From Marinimicrobium sp. (GTDB taxonomy: Bacteria > Pseudomonadota > Gammaproteobacteria > Pseudomonadales > Cellvibrionaceae): DNA of 34,947 nucleotides. The DNA lies in assembly GCA_027322215.1 (NCBI GenBank), contig DAHVRW010000011.1:1-34947 (forward strand), in the 5' to 3' direction. Under the pieces are notes generated by a model. That model made no database searches, was not told the origin of the DNA, and was given only the letters and a program-made list of their open reading frames with translations. Positions 23,554 through 33,015 of this stretch are shown piece after piece; within the stretch, counting starts at the first letter, position 1, and every line of letters starts with the position of its first letter. The position numbers and the translations under genes are program-made.

Positions 23554-26500
23554 GCCTCTGCCCCATGCCAGTTTTCCGGCCGACGAACCGCCCGATTTGG
23601 AGGCGCGCCGCGTCGCGCTGGATCCCAGTCGCTCCTTTGCGGTATCCGCGCCCGCCGGCTCGGGCAAAACCGGTCTGCTCACCCAGCGTGTGCTCACCCT
23701 GCTGGCCCGATGCCAAGAGCCCGAAGAGGTACTGGCCATTACCTTTACCCGTAAAGCCGCGGGCGAAATGCAGGACCGAATCCTTCAGGCGCTCTGGCAG
23801 GCGCATGAAGAGCCAGAACCCGATAACCCCCACGCTCGCCTGACCTGGCAATTGGCCCAAGCGGTGCTGAAACGCGACGATGAACGCCAATGGCATTTGC
23901 TATTCAGCCCACAACGGCTGCGCATTCTTACCATCGACAGTCTGTGCCGCGCTATAACCCGGCAACTGCCCCTGGCCAGCCAAGTGGGCGCCCAGCCAGA
24001 TACGCTAGAAGACGCCGAGCCCGCCTATCAGCTGGCCGTGCGCGCGCTGTTCACGATACTGGAGGATCAGGATCACCCGCTAAATAGCGACCTGATTCAG
24101 TTGCTGCGTCACTTGGACAACAACCTACACACGGTAGAAAACCTTCTGGTGGCACTGCTGGCCCGGCGCGAGCAATGGTTGGCGATGCTCTTTCAGGCCC
24201 GTACTGAAGACGCCCGCGCCTACCTGGAATCGGTGTTGGTGCGGGTCAACGCTGAACATCTGCAACAATTGACCGACGCCTTGAGCCTGGTTGCCAGCGA
24301 CTTGTGTCTTGCCGCCGACCGGGCGGCCACTAACTTAACGGAAGAGGCACCCGACAACCCCATTGCGAGCCTCAAAGGTATTGCCGCCCTGCCCGATTGC
24401 CGGACTGACGCCCTGCCCCAATGGCACGCCTTGGCCAGCCTCTTACTGACCAATGACGGCCAGTGGCGCAAGGCGTTCAATAAGCACCAGGGCTGCCCCG
24501 CCGGAGCCGCGGGAAAAACCTTAAAAGGACAGTTCGCCGCCATCGTTGGGGAGCTCCAGGAGCGGGCACCGGAAAGCATGGATTTACTGCACGGGGTCCG
24601 GCAACTGCCGCCGGACCGTTACGGGGACAGTCAGTGGCAATTGCTGGAGAGCTTGACCCGACTGCTTCCCTACCTGGCCGCGCAACTTAAACTGGTGTTT
24701 CGCGATTTAGGCGCCACTGATTATAGCGAGATCGCGCAGGCCGCCAACCTGGCTCTGGGCAGCGAGGACGACCCGAGCGACATCGCCCTAAAACTGGACT
24801 ACCGCATTCAGCATATTTTAGTGGACGAGTTTCAGGACACTTCCAGTCCGCAACTCCTATTGCTGGAAAAACTCACCGCCGGCTGGCAACCGGGCGACGG
24901 CCGTACCCTGTTTATCGTCGGGGACGGCATGCAGTCCTGTTACAGTTTTCGCGACGCGAACGTCGGCCTGTTTCTGGACGCACGCCAACAAGGTATCGGC
25001 ACCGTGCCCCTGCAAGCACTCGACCTCAACGTCAACTTTCGCTCCCAGGCGGGCATTGTCCAGTGGGTTAACGACACGTTTCAGCCGGCCTTTCCCGCGC
25101 GGGATGATATTGGCCGCGGAGCGGTTGCCTACGCACCATCGGTAGCCTTCAACCAACCACTGAGCGAGCCCGCCGTACGTGTTTATGGCAGCATTTATCA
25201 GGATCAGAACGACGCCGATAACGAGAATCGACACCCGGATGCCAGCCCTGACATACACGTGGCCCGCCTGCGGGAAGCCGAATCCGTGGCTCACCTGGTT
25301 CAACAGGCCCTTACCGAACAACCCGATGAAACCGTCGCCGTGCTGGTGCGCTCGCGCCCGCACTTGCAGCTGATCCTGCCCGCACTGGCGCGGGCCGGTC
25401 TGCGCTGGCAAGCCACGGATATCGACAGCCTCGCCAGCCGCATGGCCATCATGGACCTAATGTCGCTAACGCGCGCTCTGCTGAACCCAGATGATCGCAT
25501 CGCCTGGCTGTCAATTTTGCGGGCGCCCTGGTGCGGGCTGGATCTGCACGATTTGCACTGTCTCGTCACCACTGATCTGCCCGAGTTAAACCCGAGCCCC
25601 CGCGGCTGGCCGGTAATCTGGCAACAGGTGCGCCTCTGGCGTCATATTCCGGGGCTCTCTGAAGCGGGAGGCCAGGCGTTGCAGCGCGTATTGGAGGTGC
25701 TTGAACCCGCCTGGCGAGACCGTCAACGCAAACCACTGCGACAATGGCTCGAAGGAGTGTGGCTGGCGCTGGGTGGACCCGCGACGCTATTGGAGCCAGC
25801 GGACGAGGACAACATTCCCAGCTATTTCGATTTGCTGGAAAAGCATCAACAAGGGGGCAACCTGAAGGACTGGGGAGAGTTTGAGCGGGCGTTGCAACGG
25901 CTATACGCGGCCCCACGCGCCGATGCCGACCCTCGACTCCAAGTCATGACGTTGCACAAATCCAAAGGGCTGGAATTCGACACGGTCATTATTCCCGGCT
26001 TGGACCGCACCCCCGCCAATGAAGGCCACGCCCTATTATTATGGCAGGAACACCTGAGTGAGAGCGGCCAACGCGAGCTTCTGCTCAGCCCGCTGGCGGC
26101 CACTGGTCAGGCGCAAGACGCCCTGTACGGATTCATTCGACAGGAAGCCGAGCGGCGCCGACGCCACGAGGCGACGCGGCTGCTCTACGTGGGCTGCACC
26201 CGGGCGATCAAACGACTGCACCTGTTGGCCAGCCTGAAAGCCAATAGCAAATCCGGCGAGGTGGAAAAACCCAGCGCCCGAACGTTGTTAAGCTGTATCT
26301 GGCCTCAGGTTGAAGCGCAACTGCTCGCCCCGCCGACCCCGCCCGTAACCTCCCGTATGCCGAGCGACGCGGAATCACCACAGGAACAGACGCACATTCT
26401 GCGCTTGCCGCCTACATGGCAGGCACCACGCCCCGAAAGCACAACGTTATTAGCCGCTTACCGGGGGCGAGAATATGACGACGAGGAGAACCGGCCCGAG

Positions 26501-27076
26501 CCGGAAACCCGAGCGGCGCGCCTGGCCCGACACACCGGTACGGTACTGCACAATCAGCTACAGAGACTTACCGAAACCGGTATCCGCCAATGGTCGGATG
26601 CGTGGGCTGATCGACAAAGGCCCTTTTGGACCCAACAACTGCGGGCCTTGGGCTGGCACGGTGAAAGCTTGCAGGTGGCAATAAACACTATTCGCCTCGG
26701 GCTGCAACGCACGCTGGAAGACGCCGAGGGTCTGTGGCTCTTGGATCCGAGTCACGCTGACAGTCAATGTGAGCTGGCGCTGCATCACTGGGGGGAAAAT
26801 GGTGCGCGGGAGTTGGTAATTGACCGCACCTTCGTGGTCGACGGCGTGCGCTGGATCATCGATTACAAAAGCAGTACGCCGGCGGCGGGCCAAAGCCTTG
26901 AACAGTTTTTCGCCCAAGAGATCGATGAGTATCGTGGCCAGCTCAAACGGTATTGCGCCGCATTCCAGGCGCTGGGAGAAAACCGGATTGTGGCCGCGTT
27001 GTATTTCCCATTACTGGAAAGCAAACCGCGACTGCATCAAGTTCTGGGTGATCCCACGATCCCAGGTGGCTATTAG
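23543..27076 (+). CDS. AddA-like UvrD-family helicase-nuclease (exonuclease V beta-like)
   Basis: An 1177-aa superfamily 1A helicase. Motif I is APAGSGKT, with K42 binding ATP. Motif Ia is AITFTRKAAGEM, motif II is VDEFQDT and motif III is GDGMQSCYSFRDA. Motif V is MTLHKSKGLEFD and motif VI is RLLYVGCTRAIKRL. The C-terminal nuclease core has DYKSS at residues 1107-1111 (D1107, K1109), preceded by a conserved aspartate in VVDGVRW. The pair with the upstream nuclease looks like an AddAB/RecBCD-type end-resection complex. Motif III is not the common GDPKQSIY form, but I recall this variant in related gammaproteobacterial proteins. Its start overlaps the upstream gene by 11 nt, so coupled translation is likely. 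Confidence 0.9.
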   Translation: MSTEPLPHASFPADEPPDLEARRVALDPSRSFAVSAPAGSGKTGLLTQRVLTLLARCQEPEEVLAITFTRKAAGEMQDRILQALWQAHEEPEPDNPHARLTWQLAQAVLKRDDERQWHLLFSPQRLRILTIDSLCRAITRQLPLASQVGAQPDTLEDAEPAYQLAVRALFTILEDQDHPLNSDLIQLLRHLDNNLHTVENLLVALLARREQWLAMLFQARTEDARAYLESVLVRVNAEHLQQLTDALSLVASDLCLAADRAATNLTEEAPDNPIASLKGIAALPDCRTDALPQWHALASLLLTNDGQWRKAFNKHQGCPAGAAGKTLKGQFAAIVGELQERAPESMDLLHGVRQLPPDRYGDSQWQLLESLTRLLPYLAAQLKLVFRDLGATDYSEIAQAANLALGSEDDPSDIALKLDYRIQHILVDEFQDTSSPQLLLLEKLTAGWQPGDGRTLFIVGDGMQSCYSFRDANVGLFLDARQQGIGTVPLQALDLNVNFRSQAGIVQWVNDTFQPAFPARDDIGRGAVAYAPSVAFNQPLSEPAVRVYGSIYQDQNDADNENRHPDASPDIHVARLREAESVAHLVQQALTEQPDETVAVLVRSRPHLQLILPALARAGLRWQATDIDSLASRMAIMDLMSLTRALLNPDDRIAWLSILRAPWCGLDLHDLHCLVTTDLPELNPSPRGWPVIWQQVRLWRHIPGLSEAGGQALQRVLEVLEPAWRDRQRKPLRQWLEGVWLALGGPATLLEPADEDNIPSYFDLLEKHQQGGNLKDWGEFERALQRLYAAPRADADPRLQVMTLHKSKGLEFDTVIIPGLDRTPANEGHALLLWQEHLSESGQRELLLSPLAATGQAQDALYGFIRQEAERRRRHEATRLLYVGCTRAIKRLHLLASLKANSKSGEVEKPSARTLLSCIWPQVEAQLLAPPTPPVTSRMPSDAESPQEQTHILRLPPTWQAPRPESTTLLAAYRGREYDDEENRPEPETRAARLARHTGTVLHNQLQRLTETGIRQWSDAWADRQRPFWTQQLRALGWHGESLQVAINTIRLGLQRTLEDAEGLWLLDPSHADSQCELALHHWGENGARELVIDRTFVVDGVRWIIDYKSSTPAAGQSLEQFFAQEIDEYRGQLKRYCAAFQALGENRIVAALYFPLLESKPRLHQVLGDPTIPGGY

Positions 27077-27128
27077 CCTGATAAGCTAGCCTAATTAGCA
27101 AAACTCCCACTTTATCGCGTAAATTCAG

Positions 27129-27134
27129 TAGAAT
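27129..27134 (+). promoter_or_regulatory. Possible -10 element for the DAHP synthase gene
   Basis: TAGAAT, 40 nt upstream of the ATG, in the AT-rich spacer after the helicase gene. No good -35 hexamer is visible at 16-18 bp. No TyrR or TrpR operator was recognised. Confidence 0.35.
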
Positions 27135-27174
27135 AGACGCTTAATGCAAGAATTTTTCTTTTTTGGACCTATTC

Positions 27175-28251
27175 ATGACCGACACGCAAGTAGATGACAT
27201 CAACGTAGTTTCCCAAGAGCTGCTGATGCCCCCCGCTGAACTCAAGCGCAAATTGCCCATGAGTGAAACGGCCCGGGAAACGGTGACCAAAGGACGGGAA
27301 ACGGTTCGCAACATCCTCGACCGGAAGGATCCACGCCTGTTCATCGTGATCGGCCCCTGCTCGATCCACGATGTAGAAGCCGCCAAAGAGTACGCGCGCC
27401 GACTCAAGGCACTGGCGGAAAAAGTGAGCGAAACCATCTATTTGGTCATGCGTGTCTATTTTGAAAAACCACGCACCACCACCGGTTGGAAGGGCCTGAT
27501 CAACGACCCGCACCTGAACGATTCCTTCAAAATTCAGGAAGGGCTGCACATAGGCCGTAAGTTGCTGCTGGATATTGCCGAACTTGGCCTGCCGGCCGCC
27601 ACTGAGGCACTTGACCCTATTTCGCCCCAGTACCTGCAGGACCTGATCAGCTGGTCGGCCATTGGTGCGCGCACGACCGAATCCCAGACTCACCGGGAAA
27701 TGGCCAGCGGCCTCTCCTCGGCGGTGGGCTTCAAAAACGGTACCGATGGCAGCCTGACCGTTGCCATCAACGCCCTGCAGTCGGTATCCAACCCGCACCG
27801 TTTCCTTGGCATTAATACCGATGGGCAAGTGTCCATCATTCACACCCGAGGCAACAAGTACGGCCACGTGGTACTGCGCGGGGGCAATGGCAAGCCCAAC
27901 TACGATTCCGTCAGTGTCGCCCTGTGTGAACAGGAGATGGAACGCGCGGGCGTGCCAGTGAATGTGATGGTGGACTGCAGCCACGCCAACTCCAACAAGA
28001 ACCACGAGTTGCAAACGTTGGTCATCGATAACGTCGCCAACCAAATTGTGGAAGGCAACCGCTCAATCATCGGTCTGATGGTGGAAAGCCACCTGAATGC
28101 GGGCAATCAAAAGATCCCCGAGAACCTGGCCGATCTGAAGTACGGTGTCTCTGTCACCGATGCCTGTATCGATTGGGATACAACCGAAAAAGCCCTGCTG
28201 GCTATGCACGAAAAGATCAAGCCTTATATGGCTAAGCGCCTCGAAAGCTGA
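27175..28251 (+). CDS. aroG: 3-deoxy-7-phosphoheptulonate synthase (DAHP synthase, class I)
   Basis: First enzyme of the shikimate pathway: phosphoenolpyruvate plus erythrose 4-phosphate gives DAHP. The 358-aa length matches the AroF/G/H type (about 350). Signature segments are VIGPCSIHD, MRVYFEKPRTTTGWKGL, ATEALDPISPQYL, SWSAIGARTTESQTHRE, GFKNGTDG and VDCSHANSNK, the last two carrying phosphate- and metal-binding residues. I start at MTDTQVDD rather than four codons earlier (MDLF). Which aromatic amino acid inhibits it cannot be read reliably, so the aroG symbol is by class and not by proven regulation. It is a single gene with its own terminator. Confidence 0.93.
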   Translation: MTDTQVDDINVVSQELLMPPAELKRKLPMSETARETVTKGRETVRNILDRKDPRLFIVIGPCSIHDVEAAKEYARRLKALAEKVSETIYLVMRVYFEKPRTTTGWKGLINDPHLNDSFKIQEGLHIGRKLLLDIAELGLPAATEALDPISPQYLQDLISWSAIGARTTESQTHREMASGLSSAVGFKNGTDGSLTVAINALQSVSNPHRFLGINTDGQVSIIHTRGNKYGHVVLRGGNGKPNYDSVSVALCEQEMERAGVPVNVMVDCSHANSNKNHELQTLVIDNVANQIVEGNRSIIGLMVESHLNAGNQKIPENLADLKYGVSVTDACIDWDTTEKALLAMHEKIKPYMAKRLES

Positions 28252-28292
28252 TCGCCGCGCGGAAGAACCGAGCGGTACGACAACAAACGGCA

Positions 28293-28327
28293 ATAAAAAA
28301 GGGACGCAATTCGCGTCCCTTTTTTTA
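28293..28327. terminator. Bidirectional rho-independent terminator between aroG and nfuA
   Basis: The stem GGGACGC (28301-28307) pairs with GCGTCCC (28313-28319). It is flanked by six A residues on the left and seven T residues on the right, so it can end both the plus-strand aroG message and the minus-strand nfuA message. Confidence 0.9.
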
Positions 28328-28349
28328 TTGCCGCTATTCGTACACTCAA

Positions 28350-28946
28350 TCAAATATAAGCGTTGGTGCGGTCCGAGTGGTCGGTCACATCCAGAATACC
28401 CTGTAGCTCCGGCAATTTGCTTTTCAGGGCAACTTCGACGCCATTCTTGAGTGTCATTTCTACCGCCCCACAGCCCTGACAACCGCCGCCAAAGCGCAAC
28501 ACGGCAAAATTGTCGTCGGTAATTTCCACCAGACTGACGTTGCCCCCGTGCGAAGCGAGTCCCGGGTTTACCTCGTTGTACAAAATGTAATTGACCCGAT
28601 CTTCCAGCGGGCTGTCGTCGGTCACCCTGGGCATTTTGGAGTTGGGCGCCCGAATGGTCAGTTGTCCACCCATCCGGTCGGGCGCATAATCCACCTTGGC
28701 ATCTTCCAAATAAGGTAAACTGCGCTCTTCGAAATACGCGTTAAAGCCGGCCAGCTCCACCACCGCATCGTCTTCCTTCTCCTCACCGGGGCGACAATAC
28801 GCGATGCAAGTTTCCGCCTGGGGTGTACCGGGATTGGCCACAAACATGCGAATGCCGATATTCTCGGCGTCTTTTTGTTTGTCCAAAAGCTCTTTAAGAT
28901 ACTGCTGGGCGGATTCGGTAATTTCTACGTTGACCATGGCGGTCAT
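28350..28946 (-). CDS. nfuA: Fe-S cluster carrier/biogenesis protein NfuA
   Basis: Delivers 4Fe-4S clusters to apo-proteins under oxidative stress or iron limitation. It has an N-terminal degenerate A-type scaffold domain (residues about 4-100, [17 protein letters not shown]) and a C-terminal Nfu domain with the cluster-binding CxxC at C156 and C159 in [17 protein letters not shown]. At 198 aa it matches E. coli NfuA (191). GGAG 8 nt upstream supports the MTAMVNVEI start; the frame extends 81 codons further, but into the metH promoter region with no homology. It is divergent from metH. A likely IscR site overlaps its transcription start. Confidence 0.96.
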   Translation of the reverse strand: MTAMVNVEITESAQQYLKELLDKQKDAENIGIRMFVANPGTPQAETCIAYCRPGEEKEDDAVVELAGFNAYFEERSLPYLEDAKVDYAPDRMGGQLTIRAPNSKMPRVTDDSPLEDRVNYILYNEVNPGLASHGGNVSLVEITDDNFAVLRFGGGCQGCGAVEMTLKNGVEVALKSKLPELQGILDVTDHSDRTNAYI

Positions 28947-28958
28947 AACTGGACTCCA

Positions 28959-28983
28959 ATACCTGATTGATCTACTCAGGTAT
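28959..28983 (-). promoter_or_regulatory. Candidate IscR type-1 operator upstream of nfuA
   Basis: A 25-bp palindromic site: ATACCTGA (28959-28966), a 9-nt centre, TCAGGTAT (28976-28983). Compared with the IscR type-1 motif as I remember it (ATASYYGACTR, WWW, YAGTCRRSTAT), it agrees at about 22 of 25 positions. It overlaps the predicted transcription start and the edge of the -10 of nfuA, the position expected for repression by the Fe-S-loaded regulator. Confidence 0.65.
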
Positions 28984-29009
28984 TCTACTGGAATTACGTC
29001 GGGAATCAA
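28982..29009 (-). promoter_or_regulatory. Promoter of nfuA
   Basis: On the minus strand: -35 TTGATT (29004-29009), a 16-bp spacer, -10 TAGAAT (28982-28987), about 36 nt upstream of the nfuA ATG. Confidence 0.65.
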
Positions 29010-29060
29010 AGGCCAACGCGTCTTCCGCCCCGTTTCCACCGCGCCCTGAGGGCGTAAATC

Positions 29061-29069
29061 TGCTAGAAT
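29061..29069 (+). promoter_or_regulatory. Probable extended -10 promoter element for metH
   Basis: TGCTAGAAT is an extended -10 (TGn plus TAGAAT), about 97 nt upstream of the metH ATG. It is preceded by a small CGCCC-TGA-GGGCG hairpin at 29042-29054. The remaining leader of about 90 nt is too short for a cobalamin riboswitch, and none was recognised. Confidence 0.45.
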
Positions 29070-29165
29070 CCCCGGTTTTGCGCGAATCCATTCTTCCGCG
29101 TGCTTCTGCGTGTTCTTACGCGCACACCAACTCATTCGCACGCGCCAACTCATTATAGGCATGTA

Positions 29166-32100
29166 ATGAACATTGACCCCGCTCGCCAAGCCCGCCTGGA
29201 CGCCCTACACAAAGCACTGCGTGAACGCATTCTGATTCTGGACGGCGCCATGGGCACCATGATCCAGAACCTGAAACTCACCGAGGCTCAATTCCGGGGC
29301 GAGCGTTTCGCCGACTTTCATGTGGATGTGGCCGGCAACAATGATCTGCTGTCCATCACCCAGCCTGACATGATCAAAGACATCTATCATGGCTACCTGG
29401 AAGCTGGCGCCGACATCATTGAAACCAATACCTTTAACTCAACCCGCCTGTCCATGGCTGATTATCAGCTGCAGGACATCAGCCATGAGCTAAACCTGGC
29501 CGCCGCCCAGTTAGCGCGCCGCGCGGCGGACGAGCAAACCGCGGAGACCCCGGACAAGCCTCGTTTCGTGGCAGGTGTTTTAGGGCCCACCAGCCGCACC
29601 GCCTCCATATCGCCGGACGTCAACGACCCGGGCGCACGCAACGTCACCTTCGATCAACTGGTGGAAAACTACCTGGAGTCCGTGGACGGACTCGTGCGAG
29701 GCGGCGTCGATCTGATCATGATCGAAACCATTTTCGACACCCTTAACGCCAAAGCGGCGGTGTTCGCCGTTAAGCAGTATTTTGATCAAGTGGGTTTTGA
29801 GCTGCCCATCATGATTTCGGGGACCATCACCGACGCCTCAGGGCGCACCCTGTCCGGGCAAACCACGGAAGCCTTCTACAACTCCCTGGCCCATGCGCAA
29901 CCGATCAGCATGGGGCTTAACTGCGCTCTAGGCGCCAAAGAGCTGCGCCCCTACCTCCAGGAGCTCTCCAGAGTTGCCGGCTGCTACACCTCCGCGCACC
30001 CCAATGCCGGCCTGCCCAACGAGTTCGGCGAATACGACCAAAGTGCCGCCGAGATGGTTGAGATTGTGGAGGAGTTCGCCCAAAGCGGACTGGTGAATAT
30101 CATCGGCGGCTGCTGCGGCACCACCCCAGAACATATTCGAGCCATCGCCGAGGCGGTGGCCAAGTACCCGCCCCGCCCTTTGCCGGAGATTGAGCCCGCC
30201 TGTCGGCTGTCGGGCCTGGAACCGTTCAACATCACCCGCGAATCCCTGTTTGTTAACGTCGGTGAGCGTTGTAACGTCACCGGCTCAGCGCGCTTCAAAC
30301 GCCTGATTATCGAAGAGGATTACAGCACCGCTCTGGAAGTTGCGTTGCAGCAGGTGGAAAACGGTGCGCAGATCATCGATATCAACATGGACGAGGCCAT
30401 GCTCGATTCTGAGAAGGCCATGGTGCGCTTCCTGCATCTGATTGCCGGCGAACCGGATATTTCCCGCGTGCCGATTATGCTGGACTCGTCCAAGTGGGAA
30501 GTCATCGAAGCGGGTTTGAAATGTATCCAGGGCAAACCCGTCGTCAACTCAATCAGCCTGAAAGAAGGTGAAGAGGAATTTGTTGAACGCGCCCGTCTCT
30601 GTCTGCGTTACGGCGCGGCGGTCGTGGTAATGGCCTTCGACGAGCAAGGCCAAGCCGACACGGCAGAGCGTAAAAAAGAAATCTGTGCCCGCTCCTATAA
30701 AATATTGGTGGAAGAAGTGGGTTTTCCGCCTCAGGATATTATTTTCGATCCCAATATTTTCGCTATTGCCACGGGCATCGAGGAACACAACAACTACGCG
30801 GTGGACTTCATCGAGGCCATCCGCTGGATTCGCGCCAACCTGCCCCACGCCGGCACCAGCGGCGGCGTATCCAACGTATCGTTTTCCTTCCGTGGCAACA
30901 ACCCAGTGCGCGAAGCCATTCACTCGGTGTTTCTCTATCACGCCATTAAGGCGGGATTGAATATGGGTATCGTCAACGCCAGCCAGCTGGCCGTATATGA
31001 CGATTTGCCCGCCGAGCTGAAAGAGCGGGTGGAAGACGTCATTCTCAACCGCAATCCGGACGGCACGGAAGCGCTGCTGAATATCGCCGAAAAGTACCGC
31101 GGGGATGGCTCCGGCGGCGAAGCCAAAGAGGACCTGGAATGGCGCAGCCTGCCCGTCAATAAACGCATTGAACACGCCCTGGTCAAAGGCATCACCGCAT
31201 TTATTATTGAGGACACCGAAGCCGCCCGGCTTGAGGCCGCCCGACCCCTGGACGTGATTGAGGGCCCGCTCATGGATGGCATGAATGTGGTGGGCGATTT
31301 GTTTGGTGCTGGGAAAATGTTTCTCCCGCAAGTGGTGAAATCCGCCCGAGTCATGAAACAGGCGGTGGCCTATTTACAGCCCTACATCGAAGCGGAAAAA
31401 ACCGAAGCTTCACGCCCCAACGGCAAAATCTTAATGGCCACGGTTAAGGGCGACGTGCACGATATCGGCAAAAATATCGTCGGCGTCGTGCTGCAATGCA
31501 ATAACTACGAAGTGGTGGACCTTGGTGTGATGGTGCCCACGGCGAAAATTATCGACACGGCCGTAGAACAAGAGTGCGACATTATCGGCCTGTCCGGCCT
31601 GATCACACCCTCTCTGGATGAGATGGTTGGCGTCGCCCGGGAGATGCAACGCCGCGGTATCGACAAACCGCTACTCATCGGCGGCGCCACCACATCCAAA
31701 GCCCACACGGCCGTGAAGGTCGAGCCGGCCTACAACCTGAATCAGGTGGTATACGTGCCCGACGCCTCCCGATCAGTCAGCGTCGTGAGCAATCTGCTCT
31801 CCGACGAGCTGCGGGACGAGTTTGTGGCGAAGCTTCAAACCGAGTATGAGGCCGTGCGCGTACGCAACGCCAATCGCAAACCTCGCGGCACCTTGCGCAC
31901 CTACCCCGACGCCATCGCCCATGGGCCAAAACTGGATTGGGAAAGCTACACGCCACCCAAACCGACGTTCACCGGCGTCAAAGTATTTCAAGATTACCCG
32001 CTGGAAAAACTGCTGCCATTTATCGATTGGACGCCATTTTTTATCTCGTGGGATCTCACAGGAAAATATCCGCGTATCCTAGAAGATGAAATCGTCGGCG

Positions 32101-32882
32101 AAGCGGCACGCAACCTGTTTGACGAAGCGCAGACCATGTTGCACAAATTGATCGATGAAAAGCTTATCAGAGCCAATGGTGTCATTGGGTTCTGGCCCGC
32201 CAACACCGTGAATCACGACGATATTGCCGTGTACAACGATCAAGGCGAGCAGATTAGTACCCTGCACCACTTGCGTCAGCAGCAGCAAAAAGCGGGCAAC
32301 AAGAAACCCAACTTCTCGCTGGCGGATTTCATCGCGCCCAAAGAAAGCGGCAAACAAGATTACATTGGCGGCTTTGCCGTCACCACTGGCATTGGCGCCG
32401 AAGAGTTGGCTAAGAAGTACCAAGACGCCGGTGACGACTACAACAGCATCATGGTCAAGGCACTGGCTGACCGCTTGGCGGAAGCCTTCGCAGAGCATAT
32501 GCACGAGCGAGTGCGTAAAGAGTTCTGGGGTTACCAACCGGACGAAAACCTGACTAACGAAGAGCTGATCCGAGAGAAGTACTCCGGCATCCGCCCAGCG
32601 CCCGGTTACCCCGCCTGCCCGGATCACACGGAAAAAACAACACTGTTCAAGCTCTTGAACGCCGAGAAAAACACCGGCCTGGAACTGACCGAGAGCTTTG
32701 CCATGTTTCCCACCGCCGCCGTATCTGGCTGGTACTTTTCCCACCCGGAATCTACTTACTTCGCGGTCGGCAAAGTCGCCAAAGATCAGATTCAGAGCAT
32801 CGCCGAGCGCAAAGGCACCAGCGTGGAGGAACAGGAGCGTTGGCTGAGCCCCGTGCTCGGTTATGAACCCGGCAAGGACTGA
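29166..32882 (+). CDS. metH: Cobalamin-dependent methionine synthase
   Basis: Transfers the methyl group of 5-methyltetrahydrofolate to homocysteine through methylcobalamin, in the cytosol. The 1238-aa protein contains all four modules. The homocysteine domain has zinc ligands C253, C316 and C317 ([15 protein letters not shown]). The pterin domain has [11 protein letters not shown]. The cobalamin domain has DVHDIGKN, with H765 as cobalt ligand, and GLSGLITPS. The reactivation domain has [15 protein letters not shown]. Residue numbers are offset by 6 from E. coli MetH (1227 aa). The chosen start [11 protein letters not shown] is the family start; the frame opens 22 codons earlier, through a low-complexity leader. 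The ATG directly follows an ATGTA, giving the string ATGTAATG. Confidence 0.97.
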   Translation: MNIDPARQARLDALHKALRERILILDGAMGTMIQNLKLTEAQFRGERFADFHVDVAGNNDLLSITQPDMIKDIYHGYLEAGADIIETNTFNSTRLSMADYQLQDISHELNLAAAQLARRAADEQTAETPDKPRFVAGVLGPTSRTASISPDVNDPGARNVTFDQLVENYLESVDGLVRGGVDLIMIETIFDTLNAKAAVFAVKQYFDQVGFELPIMISGTITDASGRTLSGQTTEAFYNSLAHAQPISMGLNCALGAKELRPYLQELSRVAGCYTSAHPNAGLPNEFGEYDQSAAEMVEIVEEFAQSGLVNIIGGCCGTTPEHIRAIAEAVAKYPPRPLPEIEPACRLSGLEPFNITRESLFVNVGERCNVTGSARFKRLIIEEDYSTALEVALQQVENGAQIIDINMDEAMLDSEKAMVRFLHLIAGEPDISRVPIMLDSSKWEVIEAGLKCIQGKPVVNSISLKEGEEEFVERARLCLRYGAAVVVMAFDEQGQADTAERKKEICARSYKILVEEVGFPPQDIIFDPNIFAIATGIEEHNNYAVDFIEAIRWIRANLPHAGTSGGVSNVSFSFRGNNPVREAIHSVFLYHAIKAGLNMGIVNASQLAVYDDLPAELKERVEDVILNRNPDGTEALLNIAEKYRGDGSGGEAKEDLEWRSLPVNKRIEHALVKGITAFIIEDTEAARLEAARPLDVIEGPLMDGMNVVGDLFGAGKMFLPQVVKSARVMKQAVAYLQPYIEAEKTEASRPNGKILMATVKGDVHDIGKNIVGVVLQCNNYEVVDLGVMVPTAKIIDTAVEQECDIIGLSGLITPSLDEMVGVAREMQRRGIDKPLLIGGATTSKAHTAVKVEPAYNLNQVVYVPDASRSVSVVSNLLSDELRDEFVAKLQTEYEAVRVRNANRKPRGTLRTYPDAIAHGPKLDWESYTPPKPTFTGVKVFQDYPLEKLLPFIDWTPFFISWDLTGKYPRILEDEIVGEAARNLFDEAQTMLHKLIDEKLIRANGVIGFWPANTVNHDDIAVYNDQGEQISTLHHLRQQQQKAGNKKPNFSLADFIAPKESGKQDYIGGFAVTTGIGAEELAKKYQDAGDDYNSIMVKALADRLAEAFAEHMHERVRKEFWGYQPDENLTNEELIREKYSGIRPAPGYPACPDHTEKTTLFKLLNAEKNTGLELTESFAMFPTAAVSGWYFSHPESTYFAVGKVAKDQIQSIAERKGTSVEEQERWLSPVLGYEPGKD

Positions 32883-32903
32883 GTTTAGCCAAGCCTTAAC
32901 GGC

Positions 32904-32932
32904 GGGCCGTTTGCCTTTTCAAAGCACGGCCC
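32904..32932 (+). other. Stem-loop after metH
   Basis: GGGCCGT (32904-32910) pairs with ACGGCCC (32926-32932), with further TTTG/CAAA pairing inside the loop. No T-run follows (CCAATATA), so it is a weak or factor-dependent terminator at best. Confidence 0.5.
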
Positions 32933-33015
32933 CCAATATATAAGTTATGCCCACGGCATCGGCGGACTTTGCCCGAAGCGGTGCCGTATTCGTTTCAGAC
33001 ACCCGGGAGAGATGT

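Noticed and set aside
27169-28044. 291-aa ORF antisense to DAHP synthase
   Set aside because: It is a shadow of GC-rich coding sequence; the plus-strand protein is an unambiguous enzyme.
28984-29165. Cobalamin or SAM riboswitch before metH
   Set aside because: The leader after the likely promoter is about 90 nt and shows none of the conserved boxes I know for these riboswitches.
28947-29189. N-terminal extension of nfuA to 279 aa
   Set aside because: It would run through the nfuA promoter and the metH leader, has no homology to NfuA, and GGAG marks the start at 28946.
30549-31331. 260-aa ORF antisense to metH
   Set aside because: Shadow frame inside a fully conserved metH; no ribosome binding site or recognisable domain.
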